Shown piece after piece: positions 18,376 to 26,632 of a stretch of DNA of 64,000 bases. The position numbers and the translations under genes were made by a program. Each line of letters opens with the position of its first letter. Position 1 is the stretch's first letter. This DNA comes from Actinopolymorpha pittospori (lineage in GTDB: Bacteria > Actinomycetota > Actinomycetes > Propionibacteriales > Actinopolymorphaceae). The notes under the pieces are model-generated. The model did not search any database. It had not been told where the DNA came from and was given only the letters and a program-made list of their open reading frames with translations. The DNA lies in the NCBI RefSeq assembly GCF_014873875.1, contig NZ_JADBEM010000001.1:8804001-8868000 (forward strand), read 5' to 3'.

Positions 18376-18584
18376 GAACCGTTACAACCCCCACGCGTCG
18401 TATGGACTCGCTACCGGCCAGGACGTCGAACGCTCGCCTGATCTTGAATCTCTGACGATCATTCCTGGCCAGACTATCCACGCCTACATGAGAAGTCCGC
18501 AACCGGCCTAATCGGGATGATCTTCGTCACATCGCGGAACGCGTCGTCAGTTCAGCCGTCGGGAGCGGGCGCTGTGAGGTCGTC

Positions 18585-19349
18585 TCAGAGCCGGTCCGGA
18601 GCCGACACGCCGCATCGTCTGAGGGCGTTCGCCACGACGATCCGGGCGGCCTCGACCAGAACGAGGCGGGAACCGTGCGCGGGGGTGGCCTCCTCGTCAC
18701 CCCGCGGAAGCATCGACGTCGAACCCTCGTAGTCCTCGACGCAGCGCAGGACCTCGGCAAGGTGGCGATGGAACGCGCGGGCGTTCTCCCGTGTCGAGAC
18801 ACCGGGATACTCCGCCAGCGCGCAGACCAGCCGGCGCGCGGGCGAAGGGGTGAGCTCACCCGGGTCGAGGCGGTCGGGATCCCTCGCCACCCCGAGCGCG
18901 CCACCCGCCCGGAGCAGACCCGCCAGCCGTGCGTGGGCGTACCGCAATCCCGAGGTGAGTTCGTCGCCAGGCGGCGCGAGGACCGCCGCGCTGGCACCGG
19001 GTTCACCGGACCCCGCGCCGGTCATGCCCGCGAGGATCTCCCGGACGATCTCGGCGAGGCTCGCCGAGGTCAGTACGACGTTGACGAATCCCTCCTCCAC
19101 CGCCTCCGCGCCGGCGATTCCCTGCCGGTCACGCAGGCCGGCCGCGAGGAGATCGGCCAGTGCCCGGGGCGAGACACCGGCGCCGGCCACCCGCAGCGCG
19201 ACCGGACTCGCGAAGTCGCCACGGCTCGCCCGGACCGGGCGTTCGATCCGCACGTACGCTGGTACGCGGGTGGTGGGCGCCAGTTCGCCGGACGCCACGA
19301 GACGGGCCAGAATCTCGCGGATCTCGTCGGCCAGTTGGGCGGGATACAC
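18585..19349 (-). CDS. nrtL: ArgS-related anticodon-binding protein NrtL
   Basis: The 254-aa protein keeps the two outer domains of arginyl-tRNA synthetase but not the catalytic core. The N-terminal ArgRS additional domain is at ~1-95 (ADEIREILARLVASG, FASPVALRVAGAG, GFVNVVLTSASLAEIVREIL). The DALR anticodon-binding domain is at ~125-254 (LRYAHARLAGLLRAGG, REN and LVLVEAARIVVANALRRCGV). No HIGH or KMSKS motif is present, so it cannot aminoacylate. It diverges from a tRNA-Arg gene 50 bp away, and homologs usually lie next to lysA. The GTG at 19349 has no ribosome site, so the mRNA may be leaderless. A role in tRNA-Arg binding is plausible but unproven. Confidence 0.85.
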   Translation of the reverse strand: MYPAQLADEIREILARLVASGELAPTTRVPAYVRIERPVRASRGDFASPVALRVAGAGVSPRALADLLAAGLRDRQGIAGAEAVEEGFVNVVLTSASLAEIVREILAGMTGAGSGEPGASAAVLAPPGDELTSGLRYAHARLAGLLRAGGALGVARDPDRLDPGELTPSPARRLVCALAEYPGVSTRENARAFHRHLAEVLRCVEDYEGSTSMLPRGDEEATPAHGSRLVLVEAARIVVANALRRCGVSAPDRL

Positions 19350-19398
19350 CGCGCCAGCGTAGTCACCGGGCGACCCTGCTAATCTGTGTCAGCCCCGA

Positions 19399-19470
19399 GC
19401 CCCCGTAGCTCAGGGGATAGAGCAACGGCCTCCGGAGCCGTGTGCGCAGGTTCGAATCCTGCCGGGGGCG
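19399..19470 (+). tRNA. tRNA-Arg (anticodon CCG)
   Basis: The acceptor arms GCCCCCG (19399-19405) and CGGGGGC (19463-19469) pair perfectly and are followed by discriminator G. The D arm contains GCTCAGGGGATAGAGC, and the T arm is GCAGG-TTCGAAT-CCTGC. The anticodon stem is ACGGC/GCCGT with loop CTCCGGA, giving anticodon CCG, which reads the arginine codon CGG. CCA is not encoded. tRNA genes like this are common integration sites, and the glycosyltransferase island lies just beyond nrtL. Confidence 0.97.
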
Positions 19471-19725
19471 CATCTGGTTCTCGCAGCGTGATCACGCTCG
19501 ATGTCACCACCTCAGATCCGACCCGAAGACGTCGCCACGATCCGCCTGCCGTCCAGCTCCTCCGGTGGGCCGGAGTACGGTCGGGACGAGGTTCGCCCAG
19601 CCGGCGATCCGGTCGGCTCGCCACGCTCGTTCCCCTCTATCAGCCGCGGGGACCCTCGGCGGCCGGCTCGTTCCGGGACCGCGGGCCGGTGGCGTGGCCG
19701 AGAGCACGACAGGAGATCAACCACG

Positions 19726-20553
19726 GTGTCCGAGCGTGAGGCGCCCGCCCCCGCAGATCGACGGAACCTGCTGGCCGACTGCGAGTACTGCTTCGGGTTG
19801 TGCTGCGTCGCCCTCCCCTTCACCGCCTCCGCCGACTTCGCCGTCGACAAGGACGCGGGCGTACCGTGCACGCACCTGCGCGCGGACTTCCGCTGCGACA
19901 TCCACGCCCAGTTGCGCGAGCGCGGCTTTCCCGGCTGCACCGCCTTCGACTGCTTCGGCGCGGGGCAGAAGGTGTCGCGGACGACCTTCGGAGGAAGGGA
20001 CTGGAGGCAGGAGCCCGGCACGGCAGGGCGGATGTTCCAGGTGTTCCCCGTCGTGCGGCAGCTGCACGAACTCCTCTGGTACCTCGCCGAGGCGGTGACG
20101 TTGCCGCAGGCGCGTTCCCTCCACGGCGAGCTTCGCCGCGCCCTGAACGAGATCGAGGACCTCAGCAACAGCGGTGCCGAAACCCTGGCGGGCTTGGACG
20201 TCGGCGCGCTCCGCGAGGGCGTCAACCCGCTCTTGCTACGCACCAGCGAGCTGGTGCGCGCGCAGGTGCCGGGCCGCCGGAAGAACCATCGCGGAGCCGA
20301 CCTGATGGGCGCCAGGCTCCGCGGCGCGGACCTGCGCGGGGCGAACCTGCGCGGGGCCTACCTCATCGCGGCGGATCTTCGCCGGGCCGACCTGCGGGCG
20401 GCCGACCTGATCGGTGCCGACCTGCGCGACGCCGACCTGCGCGGCGCCGATCTCACCGGCTCCGTCTTCCTCACCCAGGCCCAGGTCAACGCGGCCAGGG
20501 GCGATTCGGCGACCCGGCTGCCAGCGGCGCTGACCCGCCCTGCCCACTGGTAG
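19726..20553 (+). CDS. Cys-rich N-terminal domain fused to pentapeptide repeats
   Basis: The 275-aa protein has two parts. Residues ~15-75 are cysteine-rich, with CEYCFGLCC (C-x2-C-x3-CC), CTHL, CDIH, and CTAFDCFGAG. This resembles the metal-binding CxxCxxCC proteins (YkgJ type). Residues ~185-250 are a run of pentapeptide repeats (A-D/N-L-R-G pattern, for example ADLRGANLRGAYL) that should fold as a right-handed quadrilateral beta-helix. A helical linker joins them. The GTG at 19726 has AGGAG ten bases upstream; the ORF upstream of it has no similarity pattern. Function is unknown: pentapeptide proteins can mimic DNA and protect gyrase, but nothing here shows that. Confidence 0.8.
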   Translation: MSEREAPAPADRRNLLADCEYCFGLCCVALPFTASADFAVDKDAGVPCTHLRADFRCDIHAQLRERGFPGCTAFDCFGAGQKVSRTTFGGRDWRQEPGTAGRMFQVFPVVRQLHELLWYLAEAVTLPQARSLHGELRRALNEIEDLSNSGAETLAGLDVGALREGVNPLLLRTSELVRAQVPGRRKNHRGADLMGARLRGADLRGANLRGAYLIAADLRRADLRAADLIGADLRDADLRGADLTGSVFLTQAQVNAARGDSATRLPAALTRPAHW

Positions 20554-20598
20554 CTGCTCGAGCCGACGAGGCCCAGGGGCCGCCTAGCATGGGTTCTC

Positions 20599-21618
20599 GT
20601 GGAGCGCCTCGGAGGGCTCCGACGTTATGCGGTGGTTGCTCTACAGATCGTCGGCGTTGGGGTCGCCTACTACGCCACCGCCTGGCTGGGATTCCTCACA
20701 GGGATCGTAGGCGGGCAGGTGAGTCCGTTGTGGCCGGCGACCGGAATCGCGTTGGTGGCCTTCCTGTTCCTCGGTGTGCGTGCCTGGCCCGGCATCCTGG
20801 CCGGCGCGTTCCTCGCCGAGTTGAGCTTCGTTGCCTGGCAACCGGCCCTACTGACCGCGGTCGGAAACCTGCTTGCTCCGCTATGTGCGTACTTTCTGCT
20901 CCGTCGGGTGGGATTCCGGCTCAACCTGGACCGACTTCGAGACGCGCTCGCGCTGGTGTTCCTCGGCGCCTTCGTCGGCATGACGGTCGGTACCGCCATC
21001 GGAACGGCGACCCAGGTGGCGTTCGGGATCACACCGCCGAGCCTGGTCGTGCCCACGGCGTTCACCTGGTGGACGGGCGACGTGATGGGGGTCATCGTCG
21101 TCGCGCCACTCCTGCTCGCGCTCTACCAGGTCCGGTCGCTCCGCGCGATCCGCAACGTCAGGCCACGCCGGATGCTCGAGGGGGCGGCCCTCGTGGTGGG
21201 TTCGGCGGTCATCGTCCTGATCAGCCAGCTCACCCTCGGCGCGGGCTTCATCGCCTTCCCGCTGATCGTGCTCGCGGCGTGGCGCTTCCGCCTGCTCGGC
21301 GCGACTCTCGCCGTGGCGGTCGCCTCGGTGATCGAGATCTACGCGGCGATCATGAACGTCGGAGCATTCGCCGACCGTGACCTGCTGGACAAGATGATCA
21401 TCCTGCAGATCTTCAACGGATCGATCGCGCTCACGGGGCTGCTGCTCGCCGTGGCGATCATCGAGCGCGACCGCGCCCGGCTGGAGGTCGAGCGGACGGT
21501 GACCCGGCTCGGCGAGGTGGCAAGCCATCTCGAGCGCAACCTCGAGCGCAGGCGACTTCCTCCCCACGCGGACCTCCCGGTCCGGCCGGGCGAGGAGCGC
21601 CGGCCAGACCAGGAGTAG
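20599..21618 (+). CDS. MASE1-domain membrane protein without an output domain
   Basis: The 339-aa protein has about eight hydrophobic helices at residues ~10-290, and the MASE1 signature near the start (GGQVSPLWPATGIALVAFLFLG, ending AGAFLAEL). MASE1 is a membrane sensor module usually followed by a GGDEF, kinase or PAS domain. Here only a short charged helix (RARLEVERTVTRLGEVASHLERN) and a Pro/Arg-rich tail follow, so no enzymatic output is visible. The start is GTG at 20599 with a weak ribosome site. It is convergent with the MerR gene, 18 bp away. The ligand is unknown. Confidence 0.8.
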   Translation: MERLGGLRRYAVVALQIVGVGVAYYATAWLGFLTGIVGGQVSPLWPATGIALVAFLFLGVRAWPGILAGAFLAELSFVAWQPALLTAVGNLLAPLCAYFLLRRVGFRLNLDRLRDALALVFLGAFVGMTVGTAIGTATQVAFGITPPSLVVPTAFTWWTGDVMGVIVVAPLLLALYQVRSLRAIRNVRPRRMLEGAALVVGSAVIVLISQLTLGAGFIAFPLIVLAAWRFRLLGATLAVAVASVIEIYAAIMNVGAFADRDLLDKMIILQIFNGSIALTGLLLAVAIIERDRARLEVERTVTRLGEVASHLERNLERRRLPPHADLPVRPGEERRPDQE

Positions 21619-21636
21619 CCGCCCGGGCCACCCGGC

Positions 21637-22569
21637 TCAGGACCGCAGAGCCGTGATCAGCCAGCCGAAGACCGGTGTCAGGTCGGGCTGGACGGGTGAA
21701 CCGTTGATGGTCGCCAGCAGCCGCCAGTAGCGGTCGACGCGGGGGTCGGCCGCGACCTCGAACCGCTCGATCATCCAGCGACGGAAGTCCGTGTCCGGCG
21801 TACGTCCGAACTCGGTGGCGAAGTCGTCGACGATGCTGTCGACGATCGGCCCGGCCTGCGCCGAGAGCGGGTCGACCGCGGCCTCGACGGCCGCGCCTAC
21901 CTTCGCCACGACCACGTTCACGAGTTCGTGATGCAGCCTCGAACCCGGCTCGGGATCACGTGCCCGCTCCCGCGCCTGGTACTCCGCCATCCGGCGTACG
22001 GCGGCCCGGAAGTCCGGGTCCCGGCAGAGCTCGACCAGCTCCACCCACGCGTCGACCTGGGCCGGCGACGGATCCTCTGGGAGGTCGGGAGTCGCCATCC
22101 GGACGAGATCCACCAACTCGGGGTTGGCGTCGAGTCCACCGAACGCCTCCGTCACGAAGTCGTCGATGATGCGGCGACGCTCCTCCGCCGACAGTTGGGC
22201 AAGCTTGTGCATGAGTTCCAGCTCCTTCGGACTCGATCCGCGGCCCGCCACCGCTCGCAGGACGGCACGATGCACCCGCAGGGTGCGGATCTGGGCGTCG
22301 AGCGCGTCGGCGTGCGCGGTCGCGACGTCGGCGACGGAGACCTCGTGGTCGAGGACCCGTCGCGCGGTCGCGAGGTCGATGCCCAGGTCACGCAGCGTCC
22401 GGACCAGGTCGAGCCGGGCCAGTGCGTCGATGTCGTACAACCGGTAGCCCGCGGATGTGCGGTCGGTCGGCGGCAGCACACCGATGTCGGAGTAGAACCG
22501 GATCGTGCGGACCGGGAGGCCGGTCCGACGGGCCAGCTCCCCGATCGAGTAGAGCGTGTCGCCGTTCAT
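21637..22569 (-). CDS. MerR-family transcriptional regulator
   Basis: The 310-aa protein has a MerR winged helix at ~5-75 (LYSIGELARRTGLPVRTIRFYSDIGVLPPTDRT, split: YSIGELARRTG, VRTIRFYSDIG, AGYRLYDIDALARLDLVRTL), a linking coiled coil at ~80-120, and a long helical C-terminal region of unknown ligand. No metal-binding cysteines are seen, so a drug or small-molecule sensor is more likely than a metal one. The ATG at 22569 has AGGTGG a few bases upstream; the extension to 22656 is not supported. The target genes are not evident; the gene stands alone between a MASE1 gene and an IS110 remnant. Confidence 0.85.
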   Translation of the reverse strand: MNGDTLYSIGELARRTGLPVRTIRFYSDIGVLPPTDRTSAGYRLYDIDALARLDLVRTLRDLGIDLATARRVLDHEVSVADVATAHADALDAQIRTLRVHRAVLRAVAGRGSSPKELELMHKLAQLSAEERRRIIDDFVTEAFGGLDANPELVDLVRMATPDLPEDPSPAQVDAWVELVELCRDPDFRAAVRRMAEYQARERARDPEPGSRLHHELVNVVVAKVGAAVEAAVDPLSAQAGPIVDSIVDDFATEFGRTPDTDFRRWMIERFEVAADPRVDRYWRLLATINGSPVQPDLTPVFGWLITALRS

Positions 22570-22603
22570 ACCGCCCACCTTCGAGTCTCCAGCCGCTGGA
22601 GGC

Positions 22604-23900
22604 TCAAGTCCTCCGGACGCCTCGATGATGGCAGCGCCGGCGGCTAGACATCCCACGTTCGTAAGGTGTCAAGCGGCTTGGTGATCGGTTTGGTTGGTGG
22701 GGGGGCCAGGCGGTCGTTTCGTTGTAGGGGGTGTGGTGGCGTAGGCAGCCGTGGAGGATGCCGACGAGTCGGTTGGCGAGTGTGCGTAGGGCTTGGTGGT
22801 GGGTGGCGCCGCGGGCTCGGTGGGTGTCGTAGTAGGCGCGTGCTCCTGGCGAGGCGCCCAAGGCGGCGAAGGCTTGCTGGTAGAGCGCATCAGCGAGTCG
22901 GCGGTTGCGGGCGTGTCGGGGCCAAGACGACGCGTTTCTTGCCGGAGGCTTTGGTAACCGGCGCCATGCCGGAGTAGTTCTTGCGGGCGCGGGCGTCGGT
23001 GTAGCGGTGCGGGTCGTCTCCGAACTCGGCGAGCACCCGGGCACCAAGCGTCATGCCGAGCCCTGGCTGGCTCAGGTAGATCTCAGCGTCCGGGTGCCGA
23101 CCAAAACCCGCCTCCACCTCACCCTCCAGGGTCTGGATCTGGCGGGACAGTTCGCTGATCACCGCGACCAGGGCGGCCACGCTGGCCGCGTAGGCGTCGA
23201 CGACACCCTCCCGGGCGGGTAGCTGTTGGGCGGCCAGCGCGGTCACGATCGTCTCCGCGGTGCCGGGCAGGTTACGTTTGCGCCCGGCCCGGGCCAGCAC
23301 CTGCTCCACCCGCTTCTGGGTCAACCGGGCCCCCTTGGCGGGGGTCGGCGCGAGGGTGAGCACGGCGAGTGCGTCACGGCTCGCCAGGTCGTCGAAGGCG
23401 GCCAGAGCGCCGGGGTAGAACTCGCGCAACGTGGAGCGCAGCGTGTTGGTCTGCCGCTGCCGAGACCACACCAGCGACTGGTGCGCCCGGGCCACCACCT
23501 TGACGTGCTCGGCCAGCGCGGAGTCCCCGGCCACGGGGCGATGGCGGGCACGGTCCAGCCGGACCAGCTCGGCCAGCACATGCGCATCCCCGGCATCGCT
23601 CTTGGCGCCGGAGACTGCGTGTCGTTCCCGGTAGCGGGCGGCCTGCAACGGGTTGACCGCATAGACGGTGTAGCCGGCCGCGATCAACGCCTGCACCCAC
23701 GGGCCCCGATCAGTCTCGATCCCCACCACCACATCTACCGGCTCACCCTGATCGGGTAGATGATCAGCGACCAGCCCGTGCAACACGGCGATCCCGGCCA
23801 CCCCTTCCGGCACCCGCCGCCGCACCAACCTTCGCCCACCCTCATCCACGATCTCGATGTCGTGATGGGACTCCGCCCAGTCATCACCCACGAACAACAC
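22604..23900 (-). pseudogene. IS110-family transposase, frameshifted
   Basis: The N-terminal DEDD nuclease part is recognisable: FVGDDWAESHHDIEIVD, then VVVGIETDRGPWVQALIAAGY and the acidic segment AKSDAGDAHVLAELVRLD. The C-terminal transposase_20 part has YLSQPGLGMTLGARVLAEFGDD and ARARKNYSGMAPVTKASGKK. At the G-run 22918-22921 the frame breaks: reading jumps from KKRVVLA to RHARNRRLADALYQQAFAAL, which is the expected continuation in another frame. One extra base explains it. The GTG at 23900 has GGGAGG eight bases upstream. A second G-run near 22693-22699 makes the C-terminal end uncertain. It could be an inactive copy or a sequencing error. Confidence 0.85.
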
Positions 23901-23974
23901 CAGCCAGGCCTCCCTACACCCTCCTCGACAACACCACACGAGCCTGCGAGGAGACCCAGGCGACCTAATGGACC

Positions 23975-24088
23975 AGTGCTCACCGGCACGACATCCCACC
24001 AGCCCTACCGCTCCCCGACCACCAGCACGGGGCACGATCTAGCCATAGGTCTCAAACACAAGACCAGGGCGCGTAAGTGCTCACCGGC
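23975..24088. repeat. 13-bp direct repeat upstream of the IS110 transposase
   Basis: AGTGCTCACCGGC occurs at 23975-23987 and at 24076-24088, 101 bp apart, in the non-coding stretch between the transposase and the truncated SDR. It may belong to the element's end or be a trace of a rearrangement. I could not define the IS termini. Confidence 0.4.
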
Positions 24089-24134
24089 CAGCGGCTCAGA
24101 CACCAGACTGGCAAAACCACCCGGTGCACTCCCA

Positions 24135-24803
24135 TTAGGGCGTGTCCCGCGCCGACACATCGCGCTCGAGGACCGCCGAGCACCTGGCGGCGTACCGACC
24201 CGACCACCCCTTCCGGCAGGCGTCGGGGTGGGTGACCCGTACGACCGCCGTCTCCTTCCGCTCCGGGCGGGTCAGCATCAGGAACCGCGCTGAGCGCAGG
24301 CCCTCGACCACGATGTCGGCCACGGTCGCCGGATCGAGGACCATGCCCGCGGGCCGGGGCACCCGCGGGCCGGCATCGACGGCTCCCCTCGGCGCGGGCG
24401 AGTCGACGACCGGACGCAGGCAGGAGAGGCGGTTTCCGGGACGGCGGTAGAGGACGGCGGCGACGTTGCAGTGGTCGCTCCCGTCGTCCTCGCGGTCCTC
24501 GCGGACCTCGGGGACCTCGAGAACCCCGACCGGGGCCGCGATCCCGCCGTTCGAACAGCACAGGTCGATGGGGCCGTAGCGAGCCTCGATCGCCGCGATC
24601 ACCCGCGCGGCCTCCGCCTCACAGGTCAGGTCGGCGGCGATCGCCAGGCCACCGACCCGGTCGGCGACGGCACGGGCCGCGGCGCCGTCGCGGTCCACCA
24701 CCGCGATGCCGCGCGGACCTTCCAACGCGAAGCGCTCCACCATGGCCCGGCCGATACCACTGGCACCACCGGTCACCACGATCGCACGATGCTCGAGTTT
24801 CAT
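24135..24803 (-). pseudogene. SDR-family dehydrogenase with internal deletion
   Basis: The first ~105 residues match the intact SDR next door: the NAD(P) loop VTGGASGIGRAMVERFA, VVDRDGAAARAVADRVGGLAIAADL, and CSNGG in place of the usual NAG. After EVPEVREDREDDGSD the protein jumps to VLYRRPGNRLSCLRPVV, which in the neighbour lies about 70 residues further on. The missing block contains the catalytic Ser and the YxxxK motif (YTVSKHA in the neighbour). The frame is open to the stop, but the enzyme cannot have normal SDR activity. Its start is 3 bp after the neighbour's stop, so it was part of the same operon. An IS110 remnant lies just downstream. Confidence 0.8.
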
Positions 24804-24806
24804 CGG

Positions 24807-25604
24807 TCACCGTCCGATCGCGGTTCCACCGGCCGCGGCCCACAGCCCCGCGACGGCGTCCAGGTAGGCGTCCGCGTCGTTGGCCCGCAGGACCGCCTTC
24901 TCCCTGCTGCCCGGGTGGGTCAGGATGAGGAACCGTTCGTCCCGCAGGCCCTCGACCACGGTCTCGGCGACGTCGGCGGGTGCCAGGACCCTGCCCGTCG
25001 TGCGAAGGAACCGCCCGACGGGGTCGCGGTCGACCCCGCTCACCAGCGGAGTCTCGACGACTTCTGGGCACAGGCAGGAGAAACGGACGCCGGTGCCGCG
25101 ATAGAGGACGGCGAGGGACTCGGCCAGGGCCACCGCGGCGTGTTTGCTGACGGTGTAGGGAACCGCTCCGGGAAGCATCAGCAGGCCGGCGGCGGACGCG
25201 GTGTTCAACAGGTAGCCGTCCCGGCGTTCGACCATGGCGGGGACCAGCGCGCGGGCGGCCCACAGGTGCGCCATGACGTGGATGTTCCAGTGCCTGTGCC
25301 AGTCGTCGTCGGGAACGTCGAGACCACCAACGGGTGAAACGATCCCGGCGTTGGAGCAGAACAGGTCGATCGGGCCGAACTGGGCCTGCACCGACCCGAT
25401 CACCCGCACCACCTCGGCCTCACGACACAGGTCGGCGGCGATCGCCAGGCCGCCGACGCGGTCGACCACGGCACGAGCCGCCGCGCCGTTTCGGTCCACG
25501 ACCGCGATGCCGTGCGGCCGCTCCGCCGCGAACCGCTCCACCATCGCCCGGCCGACACCACTGCCGCCGCCGGTCACCACGATCGTCTTGTTCTCGAGCT
25601 CCAT
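24807..25604 (-). CDS. Short-chain dehydrogenase/reductase
   Basis: The 265-aa classical SDR has the cofactor loop VTGGGSGVGRAMVERFA at ~9-25, VVDRNG, AADL, CSNAGIVSPVGG, the catalytic serine region LLNTASAAGLLMLPGAVPYTVSKHA split as NTASAAG and YTVSKHA, and a C-terminal extension. An acidic-type VVDRN at the end of the second strand suggests NAD(H) rather than NADPH. The ATG at 25604 has GAGGGGG six bases upstream. It lies 24 bp after the alpha/beta hydrolase and 3 bp before the deleted SDR copy, making an operon probably controlled by the divergent TetR gene. The substrate is unknown. Confidence 0.9.
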   Translation of the reverse strand: MELENKTIVVTGGGSGVGRAMVERFAAERPHGIAVVDRNGAAARAVVDRVGGLAIAADLCREAEVVRVIGSVQAQFGPIDLFCSNAGIVSPVGGLDVPDDDWHRHWNIHVMAHLWAARALVPAMVERRDGYLLNTASAAGLLMLPGAVPYTVSKHAAVALAESLAVLYRGTGVRFSCLCPEVVETPLVSGVDRDPVGRFLRTTGRVLAPADVAETVVEGLRDERFLILTHPGSREKAVLRANDADAYLDAVAGLWAAAGGTAIGR

Positions 25605-25628
25605 CACGTACCCCCTCGAAGGAACCGC

Positions 25629-26489
25629 TCAGCGAAACGCCGGCTCCGCGTCCAGGAAACGGGAGACGTGACCGACGAACAGTTCGGGGTACTGGAACAG
25701 CGAACCGTGCCCGGAGTCGGGGTAGATGACCAACTGCGCCTGGGGAATGCGCTGCGCCAGCACGTAGGCGTTGACAGTGGGCACCATGATGTCGTGGCTG
25801 CCGTTGACCACCAGGGTCGGCTGGTCGATCCGCTCGAGTTCGGCGTAACGCTCCCCGCGGACCTCCTGCCAGTCCACGATGGCCGCGCTCTGCGCCCTCG
25901 TGGTCTGCTCGGAGACGGGTGGGTCGACGTCGACCGTGCGCTGGTGCCTGCGCTCCCAGAACGCCTTTCCGGCCCGCTGGCTGGTCTGCGACGGTTCGAA
26001 GAAGAGGAAGAGGAAGTCCTCGAGCGTCGGCACCTCGTTCCTGGTCGCGACCGTGAGGGCGTCGGGGTGTCGGCCCTCCACCTCACCCCCGCGCGGTTTG
26101 GTCACCACCAGGACGAGCCGGCGCACCAGGTCCGGGTGGCGCAGGACGAACGCCTGGGCGACGTACCCGCCGATCGAGAGGCCCAGCACGTCCACCCGCG
26201 GCAGTTTCAGCGCCTCGACGAACACCGCCACGTGGTCGGCCATCTCCTCGACGGTCCCGGGCGTCTCGCCGCCCGAACTCGCCACGCCCGCGTTGTCGAA
26301 GAGGATCACCGGGCGGTTCGCAGCGAGGCCGTCGGTCACGAGCGGATCCCAGTGGTCCATCCCGCCTCGGAGATGCTGGAGGAAGATCAGCGGCGTACCG
26401 CGTTCCGCCCCGAAGCGCCGGTAGGCGTACCGGACACCCTTCGCCTCCAGAAACTCCGTCGGTGCGCTGGTGTGCGACAACTCCCCCAC
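25629..26489 (-). CDS. Alpha/beta hydrolase
   Basis: The 286-aa alpha/beta hydrolase-fold protein has the nucleophile elbow GLSIGG (Ser near residue 105), an oxyanion-side segment FLQHLRGGMDHWDP, an acidic residue in NGSHDIMVPT and the histidine in YPDSGHGSLFQ. The GTG at 26489 has AAGGAGGG five bases upstream. It is the first gene of the operon with the two SDRs and is divergent from the TetR gene 143 bp away. Esterases or haloperoxidase-like hydrolases of this type often detoxify small molecules together with SDRs. The exact substrate cannot be read from the sequence. Confidence 0.88.
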   Translation of the reverse strand: MGELSHTSAPTEFLEAKGVRYAYRRFGAERGTPLIFLQHLRGGMDHWDPLVTDGLAANRPVILFDNAGVASSGGETPGTVEEMADHVAVFVEALKLPRVDVLGLSIGGYVAQAFVLRHPDLVRRLVLVVTKPRGGEVEGRHPDALTVATRNEVPTLEDFLFLFFEPSQTSQRAGKAFWERRHQRTVDVDPPVSEQTTRAQSAAIVDWQEVRGERYAELERIDQPTLVVNGSHDIMVPTVNAYVLAQRIPQAQLVIYPDSGHGSLFQYPELFVGHVSRFLDAEPAFR

Positions 26490-26556
26490 GGCGACCCTCC
26501 TTGGCCTTGTCCCTGCGAAACCCCGTGATATCGGACGGCCGCCCGAGCCGAGGTAG

Positions 26557-26620
26557 ACCGATCGTTGTACTTCTTGACGCCGACGCTAGCACCGCCTCGA
26601 CGGCAAGTACAACGATCGGT
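26557..26620. promoter_or_regulatory. Paired TetR-type operator sites between hydrolase operon and tetR
   Basis: ACCGATCGTTGTACTT at 26557-26572 and AAGTACAACGATCGGT at 26605-26620 are exact reverse complements (16 of 16), with 32 bp between. Each arm contains GATCG with flanking GTAC, a TetR-like pattern. The right arm ends 12 bp before the tetR start. On the minus strand, TTGTAC and TAGCGT separated by 18 bp could form a promoter for the hydrolase operon, partly covered by the right arm. The placement suits autorepression and repression of the divergent operon. Confidence 0.75.
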
Positions 26621-26632
26621 ACACTTTCGATC

